60,000 bases of DNA from Tubiluchus corallicola (lineage: Eukaryota; Priapulida; Priapulimorpha; Priapulimorphida; Tubiluchidae), in contig JAQGDQ010000035.1 in the NCBI GenBank assembly GCA_030141605.1, forward strand, positions 374,001-434,000, written 5' to 3'. A model generated the notes under the pieces. It searched no databases, had not been told where the DNA came from, and saw nothing but the letters and a program-made list of their open reading frames with translations. Positions within the stretch are counted from its first letter, which is position 1. Every line of letters starts with the position of its first letter. Of the stretch, positions 23,413-35,169 are shown one piece after another. The translations under genes and the position numbers were made by a program.

Positions 23413-25184
23413 ACTCCTGTTATTCATATTCAATGTCAACACTCTAGGTCAACATTCTTGCTGACCGAAAATGAATGAAGTAATAGAAAACACTCTAAGA
23501 GCCTTAAAATTCTTAGAAAACAATTAACAGGTACGTTGACATTTTTATGGGCTACACGTATGCTTGGGCGTATTTTGCTTGAAAATATCACCTAAACAAC
23601 TTTGGAATACATACATATTATGTAAACAGGGATACAAGTGAATTAAAAGCTCCAAAACAGGCTAAAGGCAAAACGCGTGGCAATGTGTGCAAAAGTTATG
23701 CACAAATATGTTAACATTACCTGAAACGCCAGTTTAGATTGTATCATATTTTACGGTTTCAGATGCAACTCCCAATTAAAGTAAAGGAGAGATTAGCCAC
23801 AAGAATCTTGTAACGTTTGTGCAAAGGACAAGGCGCAAGCGTTTACTTACGGGGAAAATCTGTAAAACTATCATAACAAAAGCTGCATTTAAGTGTCGTT
23901 TTAGTAAAAAGCGACTTGAAGTTTATGCGCCGTAAAGAGCAGTCACTTTGCCTTCAGCAGTCATGCGACACTATTGTTTTATAAGGTTTTATGGGATCGT
24001 TTTGTTCCTGAATTTTATGTCGATGGACGCCTGAAAAAGCCTTAAGAATTAATTTTAGCTGCTGGATCATTAATGAAAAAACACCTGTACACTGAATAGA
24101 GAAACCTCAAGTTGTTAAACATGCCCATCATATTTTCATTAGACAAGCGTTACAAGAAGATATGAACAACATCTCCTCCAAGCACTTGAGAAAAACCAAG
24201 AAGTACATTAATACTCATCTTTGTTCTTATTACTCCCAATTACCCAGTCATGTCAGCGACTTGTTACTCACAGAAATAATTAGTTTCATTTAAACCTATT
24301 GTGAGCTTACTGTTGATTTTCTTACCCTTACCCACTGACATAAGTAGTCGTTTCTCTCTTACATTCCATTGGACGGGAATATTAGAACCGGATACGTCTA
24401 CATAATCATACATATGTTATATTCTGCTAAGCGCTCGTTGCAAATTCCAGCGAAGACTACGTCATAACTTGGCAATTCTTCTTAAATGCAAATTTCGTTT
24501 AAGTTATGCACACCAATTAAATTTTTCTTGATTGAAAATAATTCTCGTTTCTCGGATTATAATTATAATTCACTTTAATACTCATCTTTTCGCCTCATTT
24601 TAGGCCTCCAAGATCAATGTGCGTTTGATTTACATTTCCAAGTTTTCAACTGCACATTTGTTTTTAGCCTAAGTGTTTGATGTTACCTTAGCGTAACTTG
24701 TAACGTTTGTAAATTTACTTATTTAAGCTGGGTAAAATTTTGTACCAGGAAATATTTGCTGTAGGTAAGATCGGGACTAACGTTAGGTTCTCTTTTTCTC
24801 ATACAGCTTTTTTGCTTTTAATTGTGTTATCTGGTTAATCCATTGATATGCAATTGTTGGATTTACCATAATTAGTGCTTATTACCGCCTTATTACCGCA
24901 TCAATTGTCTGACTTACTTCTAGCTAAAGTTTAAAGCTAGAACAAAAATTTATATGTACTAAAACAAGCGGCATTTCATTTTTTCTAGTTATTAATTTTT
25001 TACTACTTTTGTCTCCTGAATCTTAATAGCTTTTTACAATTTCGGGCACTACAATCTGGAATCCAGCATTGTCGAAACTAATTAATGCTGATGCTTGTGG
25101 CAAGACCGTAACCTGACCCAGTAACCCCCTGAGATGAGCTATTGAATTGGCCACAACGAAAGAAACAACGCTCGAATCAATATC
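23413..25184. other. Non-coding stretch
   Basis: No gene, long repeat or RNA gene is recognised. The sequence is A+T-rich with no open frame of note. Confidence 0.35.
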
Positions 25185-25252
25185 GTGAATAAAACTTCTC
25201 AGACCGAGTATTGAACACAGGCCGTCGCGAGCAATTTACTGACCATCCTCAG
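25185..25252 (-). repeat. tRNA-like SINE relic
   Basis: On the minus strand GGATGGTCAGTAAATTGCTC resembles a pol III A box and GGCCTGTGTTCAATACTCGG, about 30 bp later, resembles a B box. Spacing and order match the tRNA-derived head of a SINE. No cloverleaf with a proper acceptor stem forms by eye, so it is not a working tRNA gene. Confidence 0.35.
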
Positions 25253-25698
25253 TACAACTGTATAAGTCTTAATTACAGTGACGAACCACATACACAAGCT
25301 ATTTACTTCGTCTTAAGGTCGCCTGTAAATTTTAATCTATTATTGTTGCGCTTCTTCTAAGCTTAGTGTCAATACAAGAGTTAAATTTATACTTTAATGC
25401 AGCTTGCAACAAAGATAATCACAGAAAGTGAAATATTACAGGTTAACCCTTTACTACCAAGGGTCAAACTGCCACTCACAGGTGAGTTTTTTTATGCTTT
25501 CCCAACTGGTACATTTCGAGGTAACTTTGACTTCAACTTGCTTTTTTGTCCTGCTAATGGTACCCTTTTATTATCAATCAGGAAATTATTTTCTAACCAC
25601 TTGATAAAAACCCCAATCCAACGATGCGGTAACCTTTAAACTCTATTCATTTAAATCAATATTTATATTATGACGGGCGGATGCAAACAAATTACAAT

Positions 25699-26314
25699 GT
25701 TAACGGAAGAGAGGATGAATGTTCATATACTACACCATTTTCAAGGCTGATAAAAAGTATACATTTTAACACGGTTAATACTGCAAAACGTTTCTCATAA
25801 TTAAATACTAGATTAAAAACTTAATTAACGGCGGGCGAGCCCAACTAATGATCACATCACAAACTAACATAATTTCAACAGCAAAATATTCTACGAGCGT
25901 GTTGCACGTGTTTGCGAAAGGGAAATTTGAAGTACAGTGCTGCTGTAAGATATTCAGTGTGCTGTACTGAAAGTAGGCAAGTTTTAAGATAAAAATCCAA
26001 ATTTCAAATTTACCGTTGTGTTCTCGCATGAGTTGTAGGACGTGTGTAGTTCGTCAGAAACTAACACATCTGAACTAAGAGGTACAGCACGTGTTTTCGT
26101 GTAATGCGTTTCCGAAATGCAGGCACTTGTGCCCATCTTACTAACGAAGGGCATTATGCGTGTAACAGTGAAGCAATTACCACGCAAACGCGAAATTGCG
26201 CTTATGTGGTAACAATTCTTTCAAGTAAGTCATTCTTCAAAAAATACGTTCCTTTTCAACATTTTAAAGAATAGATTGTTTTTACCTACAAGATTGGGAC
26301 CGGTTTTCCTTTAA
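25699..26314 (+). repeat. Dispersed repeat R1, copy 2 (about 615 bp)
   Basis: Second copy of the unit at 18643-19268, same orientation, about 7 kb apart. Changes include TTTACCGCTGTGCTC to TTTACCGTTGTGTTC and a lost A in CTGCAAAACG. Substitutions are spread evenly, which suggests independent insertions or an old duplication, not a recent tandem event. Confidence 0.8.
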
Positions 26315-27591
26315 AGTTTACTGTATTTGAATATTTGCAACGTTGTATTGTATGTTAACAATTGTTAAACGCAGTTAAGTAGTGTATCTCTGCTTAACCA
26401 CTTCCGCACTCCAAAGATTATTTTTATTGTTCAACATGCTTTTATGTTTATATTGCTTTTATATTTATTTTATTGTATTATTTATGGGTGTCAAACTAAA
26501 CTAAACTAGTTAAGCCAACATTTTTAAATTCAATCACAAGTGCTGCCGAAACGTGGTACCTAAGCAAGAACCTTCAGTAATTACAACAAAAATTATTGTG
26601 TAGATGTATCGCACTCAATTTCTGAAATCATTTTAACAAAAACGTTGTAACTGCACTATGAATATGTCGAGCTTATTGGGAGTCTTTTTATACACTGATT
26701 GATAAAACCTGCCGATATGATTGAGAATCATTCTGCGTCATAAGTGCATGAATTGGGGCTGTTAATCATCATTGTAGCTAATTACATCACTGCTATGTAC
26801 TGCAAATTAATACGCGTAGGTGAGATATTCTGAATGCTTATTCTAACGTTGACAAACTATACTAATTATTTTTGCATCTAGGCTACATTTAGTCTGAAGT
26901 GTAACCTACATATTACACCCACGTGGAAACACAAGTATTTATCCAAGCACAAGTCATCTAGACTTCTTATTTCTACTACATGAGAAGCATTTTCGTTAAC
27001 ACGCTTTCGCAAATTACCTGCGATATATTTGCAGTAGAATATTAATTATTTATTTTTGTTTAATACCAGGTACGTAAACTTTATTGATAAAAAATAAAAA
27101 TGCTTTTACAAGAAGTATAAAATATGAAAGCCAGGATAAAACGTTTATACAATGTAGAATAAAAGTTTTACAAATAAAAAGGGATAGTTAAAAGAATACG
27201 GTTAAAAGCACAAAGAGACGATGTTACTTACAATTACCTGTTAAAAGATAAATGTGATACCTTAGTGACGTGATCACTATTGAAAGCATTTTCCGTTTCG
27301 CAAAACAATGTTACTAGAACGTCACTATTGATCTTCTTGAAAAACAGTTACAGGAACGTCATGCACATGTACATGCGTCATTTCTGACGTACGAATTAGA
27401 TAAATTTAATTAAACACTTTTAGTTAGTTCCCTCGTTCATTAATTCTTTTTTTAATATTATTCGGTTATTTCATTTAAAAAAACCAACGTTATGAAACTG
27501 ATAATAACGATGTCGATAACTTAGTGATGGGTTTGTGAAACTCTGGTTGTATTAGATAATGGCACTTTAGTAGAAATACATCTTTGTCTAT
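26315..27591. other. Non-coding stretch
   Basis: No gene is recognised. Near 26400-26490 a T-rich stretch with TTTTATGTTTATATTGC words resembles other LINE-like tails, but it lacks a coding remnant. Confidence 0.3.
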
Positions 27592-27975
27592 AGCACTGTT
27601 TCTAGCTGTCGCTGTACTCCAGCTGTCACTGTCTCTAGCTGGCAATGTTTCTAGCTGTCACTGTCTCTAACTGTCACTGTCTCTAGCTGTCACTGTCTCT
27701 AGCTGTCAATGTTTCTAGCTGTCACTGTCTCTAACTGTCACTGTCTCTAGCTGTCACTGTCTCTAGCTGTCACTGTCTCTAGCTGTCACTGTCTCTAGCT
27801 GTCAATGTCTCTAGCTGTCACTGTCTCTAACTGTCACTGTCTCTAGCTGTCACTGTCTCTAACTGTCACTGTCTCTAGTTGTCAATGTCTCTTGCTGTCA
27901 CTGTCTCTAGCTGTCAATGTTTCTAGCTGTCACTGTCTCTAACTGTCACTGTCTGTAGCTGTCACTGTCTTTAGC
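27592..27975. repeat. 16-bp minisatellite, about 24 copies
   Basis: Tandem units of CTGTCACTGTCTCTAG with recurring variants: AACTGTC in place of AGCTGTC, and CAATGTTTCTAG or CAATGTCTCTAG in place of CACTGTCTCTAG. Unit length stays at 16 bp almost throughout; only the first two units are degenerate. The variants recur in blocks, suggesting a higher-order unit of several 16-mers. There is no long frame because the period is not a multiple of three. Confidence 0.95.
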
Positions 27976-29411
27976 ATTAGATTACATTTTCCCAATTGAT
28001 AATAAATATTACCATTGCCCTACTACAAAAGCAAAAATAGCGGACATAAATACTTTTTAATACTTTTCAGCCTGACTGTTTGTTTAATCTTTAGAATTCA
28101 TTTATGTATTAATCAGTTTTTCATTTCTTTATTAGTTCTTTGATTGATTTGTTTGAATTCGTTTGTTATATTTCGTACATTTGTTCATTGTTCATTCAGT
28201 TATGTGGCGGAGTTTCATTCGTTCATACACTCACTTTTTCGTTCATCCATTTCTTCATTTAGCCACTGCATCGTTAATTTATTCAATTATTTCCCCAAAA
28301 AACACGATTCCGACTCAAACAATCCGGTAATATTAATAATGAGTGATTTTTTAAAGTGAACTGAACATTGGCTACATGCCTAATGCACAGAAATGGCTAG
28401 GGGCTACAGGAGGTTCATTATAACGGCCGCTGCTCTTACGATTATTGCTAAATAATAGGAGACAAAATGAAATAAAGTTAATCAAAGCGTAGTCGCCTAC
28501 AGGTAACTGCACATATTGAAAAACGTCTTATTTGCGATCCTGCACAGCTGCTTATTATTTCTAAGCGAGATCTCAATTTTCTCCGAATTTTCCCCACTTT
28601 CTGAAGGCCAATTTTCCGTTGATTAGAACAAGGAAGGGCGTTTCTAACATCATTTTATTTTGCGTACCAAAAATAATGCAGTGGGAATTTCCCAAACGCA
28701 TTACTCTTGTCGTTCGCTAATAATAAGAATGAAGCCAAACTACGTACGATATTTACAAAAACTTCGTCAGTGTATACACAAAACAACACTGAATTAGAAA
28801 GGTTGAGAAATTTTGCATTTGTACTGGGACTCGATTTCAAGACCTCTTACTTTCTAAGTAGCTATGCTAATGGTAGCATGTGATACAAAATTTACTCCAC
28901 TGCAAACAGATTCATTTTGAACATAAAACCATTTTGAACTTGCATAACACTATACTCATGAATAAATAATGGTTGTCAGAGTTTAGACCTTAATGTTTTA
29001 ACAAGTATTTTTCAAAGTCGCATAAAACACTAATAAAAAATACATATAAATGGCATAAGAGATGTAAAGTAGGTATTTAGAGACGTAATATTTTCACTCT
29101 CATAACAACAGTCATCACCCATCGCCGCTTGATAACACAAAGTCTCCGTTTAAATAGTAAATGTGTTCCGTTAAAAATGATCTTATTATCATGTTACAAA
29201 CACCTGCTGATAACTTCCATTATGGGAGTTGGAAGTATGTCTTCAGATGCACACTTTAGATCTCGCAGGCTCTTTATGTGTTGTTTCAAAGTACTTTGTG
29301 TCTAGACATTTGGCAAGAATTTCACACAATTTCTGCCAGCTTGCAGCGCAAAACTAATAAGTAAATTACGTTAACTTAGTAGGACACCATTTCGGCCTTT
29401 CATAGCCTCGT
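27976..29411. other. Non-coding stretch
   Basis: No gene is recognised. TTCATTCGTTCAT-type words cluster near 28140-28265. A tRNA-like SINE relic is listed at 28822-28884. Confidence 0.35.
28822..28884 (-). repeat. tRNA-like SINE relic
   Basis: On the minus strand GCTACCATTAGCATAGC forms a D-arm-like hairpin. It is followed by an anticodon-arm-like CTTAGAAAGTAAG and then GGTCTTGAAATCGAGTCCC in the B-box position. It shares ATTAGCATA and the GGTCT-CGAGTCCCAGT pattern with 50697-50775, so both may come from one family. Confidence 0.4.
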
Positions 29412-29542
29412 TTTCAGCTGTTACAGTTGCAGCGTTTTCATAGTTACTTATTCAATAATTACAGTTACTTTAGCTTTTCCTTGTAACAAGCTTCATTGTA
29501 ACAATTGTTCTTTAGGAAATAGTCCTAAAAATCTTGAATGCT
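29412..29542 (+). repeat. Dispersed repeat R3, copy 1
   Basis: About 130 bp matching 33122-33245 in the same orientation: TTCAGCTGTTACAG, GCGTTTTCATAGTTACTTAT, AAGCTTCATTG, AACAATTGTTCTTTAG and AAAAATCTTGAA. The two copies flank both LINE fragments at 29844-32700. Confidence 0.75.
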
Positions 29543-29841
29543 ATGACTTTAGTAACTAACTGGAAGTCAGTTAAATAGACAGTTCTGAAGGCATACTAAT
29601 TGAGGAAACTCTTACTAATGTCGATGTCCACAGCTGTGAGATATTTAAATGTAGCTTCGTAAGTGTCGAGCTTCGAATTGTGGAGCTAAACGAGGTAACT
29701 GTCAATAGAAACTTTCCAAAAATGAGTGTATCTGAATTAGCTGTCAAGGCAGAGATGGACGTTCAGCTTTCGCGTTCAGTTCATTCTAGCAGGGGCTGTG
29801 CATCTGGCCAAGCCTAGCTAGGTCTGAATGTAGATTCATAG

Positions 29842-29843
<2 letters not shown>

Positions 29844-29915
<72 letters not shown>

Positions 29916-29946
29916 GTCGTCGTCGTCGTCGTCGTCATCATCATAA
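29844..29946. repeat. Compound TTA/TCA/TCG microsatellite
   Basis: Plus-strand order is about eight TTA, about fifteen TCA, several TCG, then TCA again. It sits at the 3' end of the adjacent LINE fragment, so it probably arose as that element's tail and expanded later. Confidence 0.95.
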
Positions 29947-30500
29947 GTCTTTTATTTGCGCACAAATACAAATTATACTACAGTATGTGCAAGTGCTGTC
30001 ATCTATTTGTATGGCAAAATTACTTAACGGTAAACACAATCAAACCTGGGAGTTAAATATACATATATAAGTTAATATCACAATTTTATGTATCAATTTA
30101 TATAACAATATCTATATTAGCATAACAACATGTTGTGACATAAAAAATTTTGTTCTATTTTGACAAAATTATTTATAAAGTTTTACATCAAACTAGCCAG
30201 AAAGCCAATTTGATTGCTAATATTGATAAATGCTTTTAAAACTTCTGTATTGCGTTCGCCTATAACATGATTTATATCTAATGTTAGTAATTTATCTGTT
30301 AAGACATTTCTTTTGGTTGTATCGACTAGATGGCATTCAAACAATAAATGATGCAGAGTTTATCTGCAATAGTCTTCATAGTCAGGATTTTTCTGATGAC
30401 TAATACAGACTATGGGTGTGCAATGGATGTGTGCGGTGGTCATTGGGTGTGTGGCCTTAAAGAATCTGTGGTTGTTTTGATTAGGTAAAAATAATCCACA
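29844..30500 (-). mobile_element. 3' end of a non-LTR retrotransposon with GAC/GAT/AAT tail
   Basis: Read on the minus strand, 30500-30185 encodes a decayed C-terminal LINE region: HFTFT-like debris, then TPIVCISHQKNPDYEDYCR, an in-frame stop, and TLHHLLFECHLVDTT. The Cys...Cys/His...His...Cys layout and the LHHLLFEC signature are those of the zinc-knuckle-like end of LINE reverse transcriptase proteins. The frame ends near 30190 (GFLASLM then stop). About 200 bp of 3' UTR follow, then AATAAAAG, then (GAC)n (GAT)n (AAT)n at 29946-29844, which I read as the element's simple-repeat tail. Confidence 0.6.
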
Positions 30501-31129
30501 TTTTCACATTCTTGCATTCTGAAATGAAGTGGCGCATTACTTATATGCTTTTTCATTATCTGCCCTGCGCATTATCTTCACATTCACTGTTTTTCCACGT
30601 TTCATTTCACAAGACAGAATTTAATTTGTGAAGCCAGGAAAATGTTTCAATGATTGATTTTCTTTGTAAGCCAATCTGATACTTTCAGTATAGCAATTTG
30701 GGTTTACCACCGAGGTACCTGATACATAGCAGCTTTATGAAAAGGAAAGCTCATGGCCATTAGTTTTGCAAAATGTATAAAATTAGTTTAGCTTGGTAGG
30801 ATAGCCCGATTTGGAATGTTGCGTTGACAAATTAATGATAGGATAGTGACAGGATAGTGTTGAGGATTATACTCGTCCTTTATGAAATAAATAATGCATT
30901 GCTGCATAATACTGCACACTAGTGCATCATGAACAGAATCAACTAGTAATAATTCTGCCAAAATCAACTAGACAGTGGAGTGGCAAGAGATGATTTAGCC
31001 AATATAGTATTAAACTGTAGAACAATGCAGCAACGCAAAGGCTTCTACAATCTAGACCTTTTACCCAGGGATATACAAAATAAACCTGACTGTTGTAAAA
31101 ATAGAATTGGTCCTAACTGACATAAATCA

Positions 31130-32700
31130 ATCGTGAATGATATACCGGACTTACTTCAGTATAGCACAATTGTCAATGCTAAACCTAAAGCAATCTAAAA
31201 ATGTTCCGCCTAAGTCTTTCACAACCATAGACGTGACAGTACTAATGGGTCAACTGCAAAAAGTACAGGAAGGTTTAGCTGAGTTAAAGGCAAACTCTGG
31301 GATGGAATCTGAAATGCCCACTTTGACCTGATGGCTTCATGCGACAGTACCTCATCATCAAACACGTTCTCATCCAACACAAGTGATAGTATGGAAGACC
31401 TCATGGCAGAAAATATCGTCTACCAACGGGCATATTTCATAAATTAGTGCAAAATGGGAAACCTAGTCATGGACCAATAGCAGGTCAAAGGCGCCGATGG
31501 AGAGCTAGTTTTAAGCAAGAGCTACCAGAATGTCATCATCAGCAAGAAACTATCAAAGCAGACAGGATGGCGTTTTGTGCTTATGGAGAATGACTTTAAA
31601 TTTTCGAGCAATGTGAAAAAGCAGATGCGACAGTTTCACTGTTAACGAAAATAAACAAGGCAGTTGGAAAACAAGACATCTGTGTTATGTAACATGACCA
31701 TTATAAATTACTCTTAAACAATACAAACAATTCTCATGAACGTGGAACACTGGAACACTTACTCAATAGCAACAGATTCTAAACGAACAAATGGTCTCAG
31801 TAAATGAGGTTCAAAAAAGTATCCAGTCTCTGCACAAATCAGTAGGTCCTGATGGTATGTTGGTTGAACACTATATTTTGCCAGTCAAAAAGTTTCATTG
31901 CTTCTCAGTATACTTTTACATTACGCATTTTTTTACGGCTGACTATCTCACTGACAGAATTCTTAGGCCACTCGTAAAAGACAAAAACGGTGAACTCACA
32001 GAAGCGAACAACTACCGCCCTGTCAAGTATCTCAAACAACTCTTGGAACACGGACATGTGCACCTATGCGCTTAGAGAGATTATAACATATACAATGCGA
32101 AAAATACTTGTGCCCACATATGCTTTACCGATCAGAAACTTTCGACCAAATAAATTACTATAAATTGTTTCTAAAGCTGCTTGATATTGAGTTGCCTGCT
32201 ATTATAGTATGCTTGTTATATAGTATAGCACATGCGTGTGAGATGGGGATATATTATTTCTGAGCCCTTTACAGTTTTGAATAGTGTTAGACAAGGAAGT
32301 GTACTGCCACCCAAACTCTTCCATACGTATTTTTATGATTTATCACTTATTGTAAACTTGCGCAGTTGGTGAAAGGCGTGTTAATTGCATGCTGGTGATG
32401 CTTGCCTTTTGGACTTCGAAAAAGAGCACTGCGCTTTAACAATTAATTAATATTTATATTGAATTTGCAAAAAACGATGATATTTGCATCAACGCTGGAA
32501 AAAAAGTACTTTAAATCAAGGCACATAGCATGAGTAATTAGTAATTACCAACTGTTTTGAGAGCATAGGTGACACATTACTCAAGCAAGTCATTAGTAAA
32601 AAGTATCTGGGCCATATAACTGACAATCAAGGAAGAACTGACAAAGATAGTGTTGCGGAGGCGGCCAAGAGGTCCAGGGTTCAAATTTGAATTGGCCAAA
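31130..32700 (+). mobile_element. Decayed non-LTR retrotransposon, reverse-transcriptase region
   Basis: Frames broken by stops and shifts carry successive RT blocks. About 31790-32075 reads EVQKSIQSLHKSVGPDG, then ILRPLVKDKNGELTEANNYR, a classic RT fragment. Near 32285-32345 NSVRQGSVLPPKLFHTYF matches the VRQGSVLSP block. Near 32380 HAGDACLL stands where the catalytic YADDxxLL would be, so the Asp pair is lost. Near 32590 KQVISKKYLGHITDNQGR matches the KYLG block. An upstream segment (31200-31330) reads VLMGQLQKVQEGLAELKAN. This copy cannot be active. The clade is uncertain (CR1/jockey-like). Confidence 0.8.
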
Positions 32701-32880
32701 CCATGTTGCAGGCAAATGTTGTAGATGAGAAGATAGGCAAATTTAAAGAGAAAATTAAGGCGAAAACTAGCCTGAATCTCTTCCTGCGTTCCTCATTGTG
32801 ATCATGTCAACAGAACAGGTGCTTAGGTGGTAAACGCTCCTGCCCATCTGCCGACTCAACCGACGAGGCCATACCATACC
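32640..32880 (+). repeat. tRNA-like words at the end of the LINE fragment
   Basis: CCAGGGTTCAAATTTG near 32672 resembles a pol III B box. GCTTAGGTGGTAAACGCTCC near 32821, with GACTCAACC about 30 bp later, resembles an A box plus degenerate B box. These may be SINE relics inserted near the LINE. No complete element can be drawn. Confidence 0.25.
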
Positions 32881-33121
32881 AGCTACTTATAGCTGCTATA
32901 AAGTGCTGATATGCAATGGCTTCGTAATGGAACGAAACTCACAATATAGAGGGGGGGGGTCAAAAATAAATGACATTTCGTCCTCGTAACAATATCAAAA
33001 GATAGCGGTCTCTTTTATATGTTAGATCAAGCAAACTGATTCGTATCTTCTCCATCAAGGGCTAACATACTCTATTTGTCTCACTGTACAAACAGCATTT
33101 CAGCATTTTGACAACTCCTTC

Positions 33122-33245
33122 TTCAGCTGTTACAGCTACAGCGTTTTCATAGTTACTTATTCAACAGTTACAGCTACTTTAACTTTTACTCAAGCTTCAT
33201 TGCAACAATTGTTCTTTAGAAAAAGGTCCAAAAATCTTGAACACT
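33122..33245 (+). repeat. Dispersed repeat R3, copy 2
   Basis: Second copy of 29412-29542, same orientation, about 3.7 kb away. It differs by a short deletion in the TTTTCCTTGTAACAAGC segment. As both copies flank the retrotransposon fragments, they may be one interrupted region or two insertions. Confidence 0.75.
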
Positions 33246-34227
33246 TTTAACTTTAAATAGAAAAACTGAAACTCATTTGACACTGAGTTTGTTAGTCAGC
33301 ACCGCCTCACACAGGGCAGTCCATAACAGCAGGTAATTATATAACGAAATAGTGAAAATAAGATTAATTAATTTATCCAAATCTACATGAACCACAAGAA
33401 ACTACTGGGCTGACTGCTTTTTCAAATTTGTTACTTTTAGTATTTCTTTATGTCTTTGGATTGTCAGCAATATGTTCCCTCAACAACGCTTACTGGACAT
33501 GCCTTGAAGCAAAAAATAAACCCCATCTAGAGCTGCCAAATGTGAGATCCTCACGGAAAATTGCCAATGGTCACTTATAGAACGTTAAGTTAAGTTGCAA
33601 TATTTCAAGTTTTTTTATGAATATGCCAGATTACTAAGGAAAAATGTAGATAGTACAGAGATGAAAGGAAATATATTACAGTAGACTTATAACAACAGAA
33701 ATCGGATTGAGGGCAGAAATTCATAATCATGAATATCCATGAAAAAACTAGGCTATAATCACTGCAGTACCACAATATTATCCGTGTTATAGAAGCTCAT
33801 GACGAGTTGTGTTTGCCGCTGATTCAAAATGACTCGTTCCAAAACTTACGTATATTAATTTTTCATTCTATGTTTAATTTTTATTTGATTACAAACTGCA
33901 TGCTAATAATGCCCCTGTTCATGCCTCTAATTTATTATAAACTGCATACTAATAGCCCTGGTCATGCCTCTAACTCTGCCATAGTGCAACCAGTTAAGAT
34001 GTTATGAGTGAGGGGTGAATGTTTGATGACCGTTTGGTATTTTTCCACTCCGTTTTTCTTACTAATTATGTAATCCCACATTAACTTTTGTTATAGCTTT
34101 TTATGTATGACGCGAATATATTCAGTTCAGTTCAGTTCGAGGCTTCTATTTTTTTCTACTGCTCCCTTTATTTATTCTTTCATCCCCATATTCATTCGTT
34201 CATATGATTTCGTTCGTCCACCGGTCT
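33246..34227. other. Non-coding stretch
   Basis: No gene is recognised. A short local duplication, GCATGCTAATAATGCCCCTG then GCATACTAATAGCCCTGG with TTCATGCCTCTAA / GTCATGCCTCTAA, lies at about 33898-33975. A TTCAG repeat lies at 34120-34138. Confidence 0.4.
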
Positions 34228-34400
34228 ATCCATCCATCCATCCATCCATCCATCCATCCATCCATCCATCCATCCATCCATCCATCCATCCATCCATCCA
34301 TCCATCCATCCATCCATCCATCCTTCCATCCTTCCATCCATCCGTCCATTCCTCCGTCCATCCGTCCGTCCGTCCGTCCATCCATCCATCCATCCATCCA
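34228..34400. repeat. (CATC)n tetranucleotide array
   Basis: About 25 near-perfect CATC units lead into a variant-rich section with CTTC, CGTC and TTCC units. Because 12 bp is a multiple of both 3 and 4, all frames stay open: Ile-His-Pro-Ser repeats on plus and Trp-Met-Asp-Gly repeats on minus. These are artefacts of the repeat, not proteins. Confidence 0.97.
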
Positions 34401-35169
34401 ACATCTATCCGTCCAGCTATAACACGGTGTGCACCATTTTTGCTACTAACCTTGCCTATTCCGTTCCAATCATCCGTTCTATCAGTCATTCATTCATTCT
34501 TACTTAGCTATCTAGATATTTTGTGACTGTGGATGTTAATGTTACTAGTTTGGTAATAGGACGCTACACAAAAACCAAAAACAGTTTGCACAATTTGCAT
34601 GAATTAAAGTCGAATTCACATCTAGTATAAAATCCCACCAGGATATCGGCGTGCCTTTACCACAAAATCCCCTGACCTCGATATCTTTCTTCGTGAGGCT
34701 TTCTTTGCAAAGAATGAACCACGATTAAATTGGCTTCATTTGAAAACTCTCTCGCTAATTCAGTTCTTGCGCCAATTCAGTCGAATGTTCTCGGCCTCTG
34801 CAAGAAAGGAGTCCAGCGGATCGTAAAATAGCTCAGGCGAATTACACGTCCGCTGATAAGATGAGCCAGAACGCTTTATTCTCTTTTCACGGACAATTTG
34901 GCATTGAATACTAATAACAGCCATGGCTCTTATCAATACCAAACTATCTTCATAAGTAAAAGCGTTAAGTAATTCATCTGCACCTCGCGATTGCTGGGTT
35001 CGTTTTTTCACGGATTTAGAATAAAACGTGCCTAGTCGCTACGCAAGTGCTTAGTAACCACGCAAAAGGTTGATTAAGAGTCTTACACAGTTTGTGACAT
35101 CCCTGGGATCACGAAATGTGCCACACGCTAACGCTAACGATACTCTGTTTTAAAAACCCTAGCTTGTCA
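34401..35169. other. Non-coding stretch
   Basis: A minus-strand frame at about 34760-34925 (from an ATG near 34925, AVISIQCQIVREKRIK, ending LAEAENIRLNWRKN) has ordinary composition, unlike most frames here. It matches no family I know and has no clear splice sites, so it is not called as a gene. Confidence 0.3.

Noticed and set aside
34192-34526. Long frames of Ile-His-Pro-Ser and Trp-Met-Asp-Gly repeats
   Set aside because: They are translations of a CATC tetranucleotide array, open in all frames on both strands, with no non-repetitive coding flank.
34760-35011. 83-codon minus-strand frame with ordinary composition
   Set aside because: It begins at GTG, has no matching family in my knowledge and no clear splice sites; kept only as a note on the stretch.
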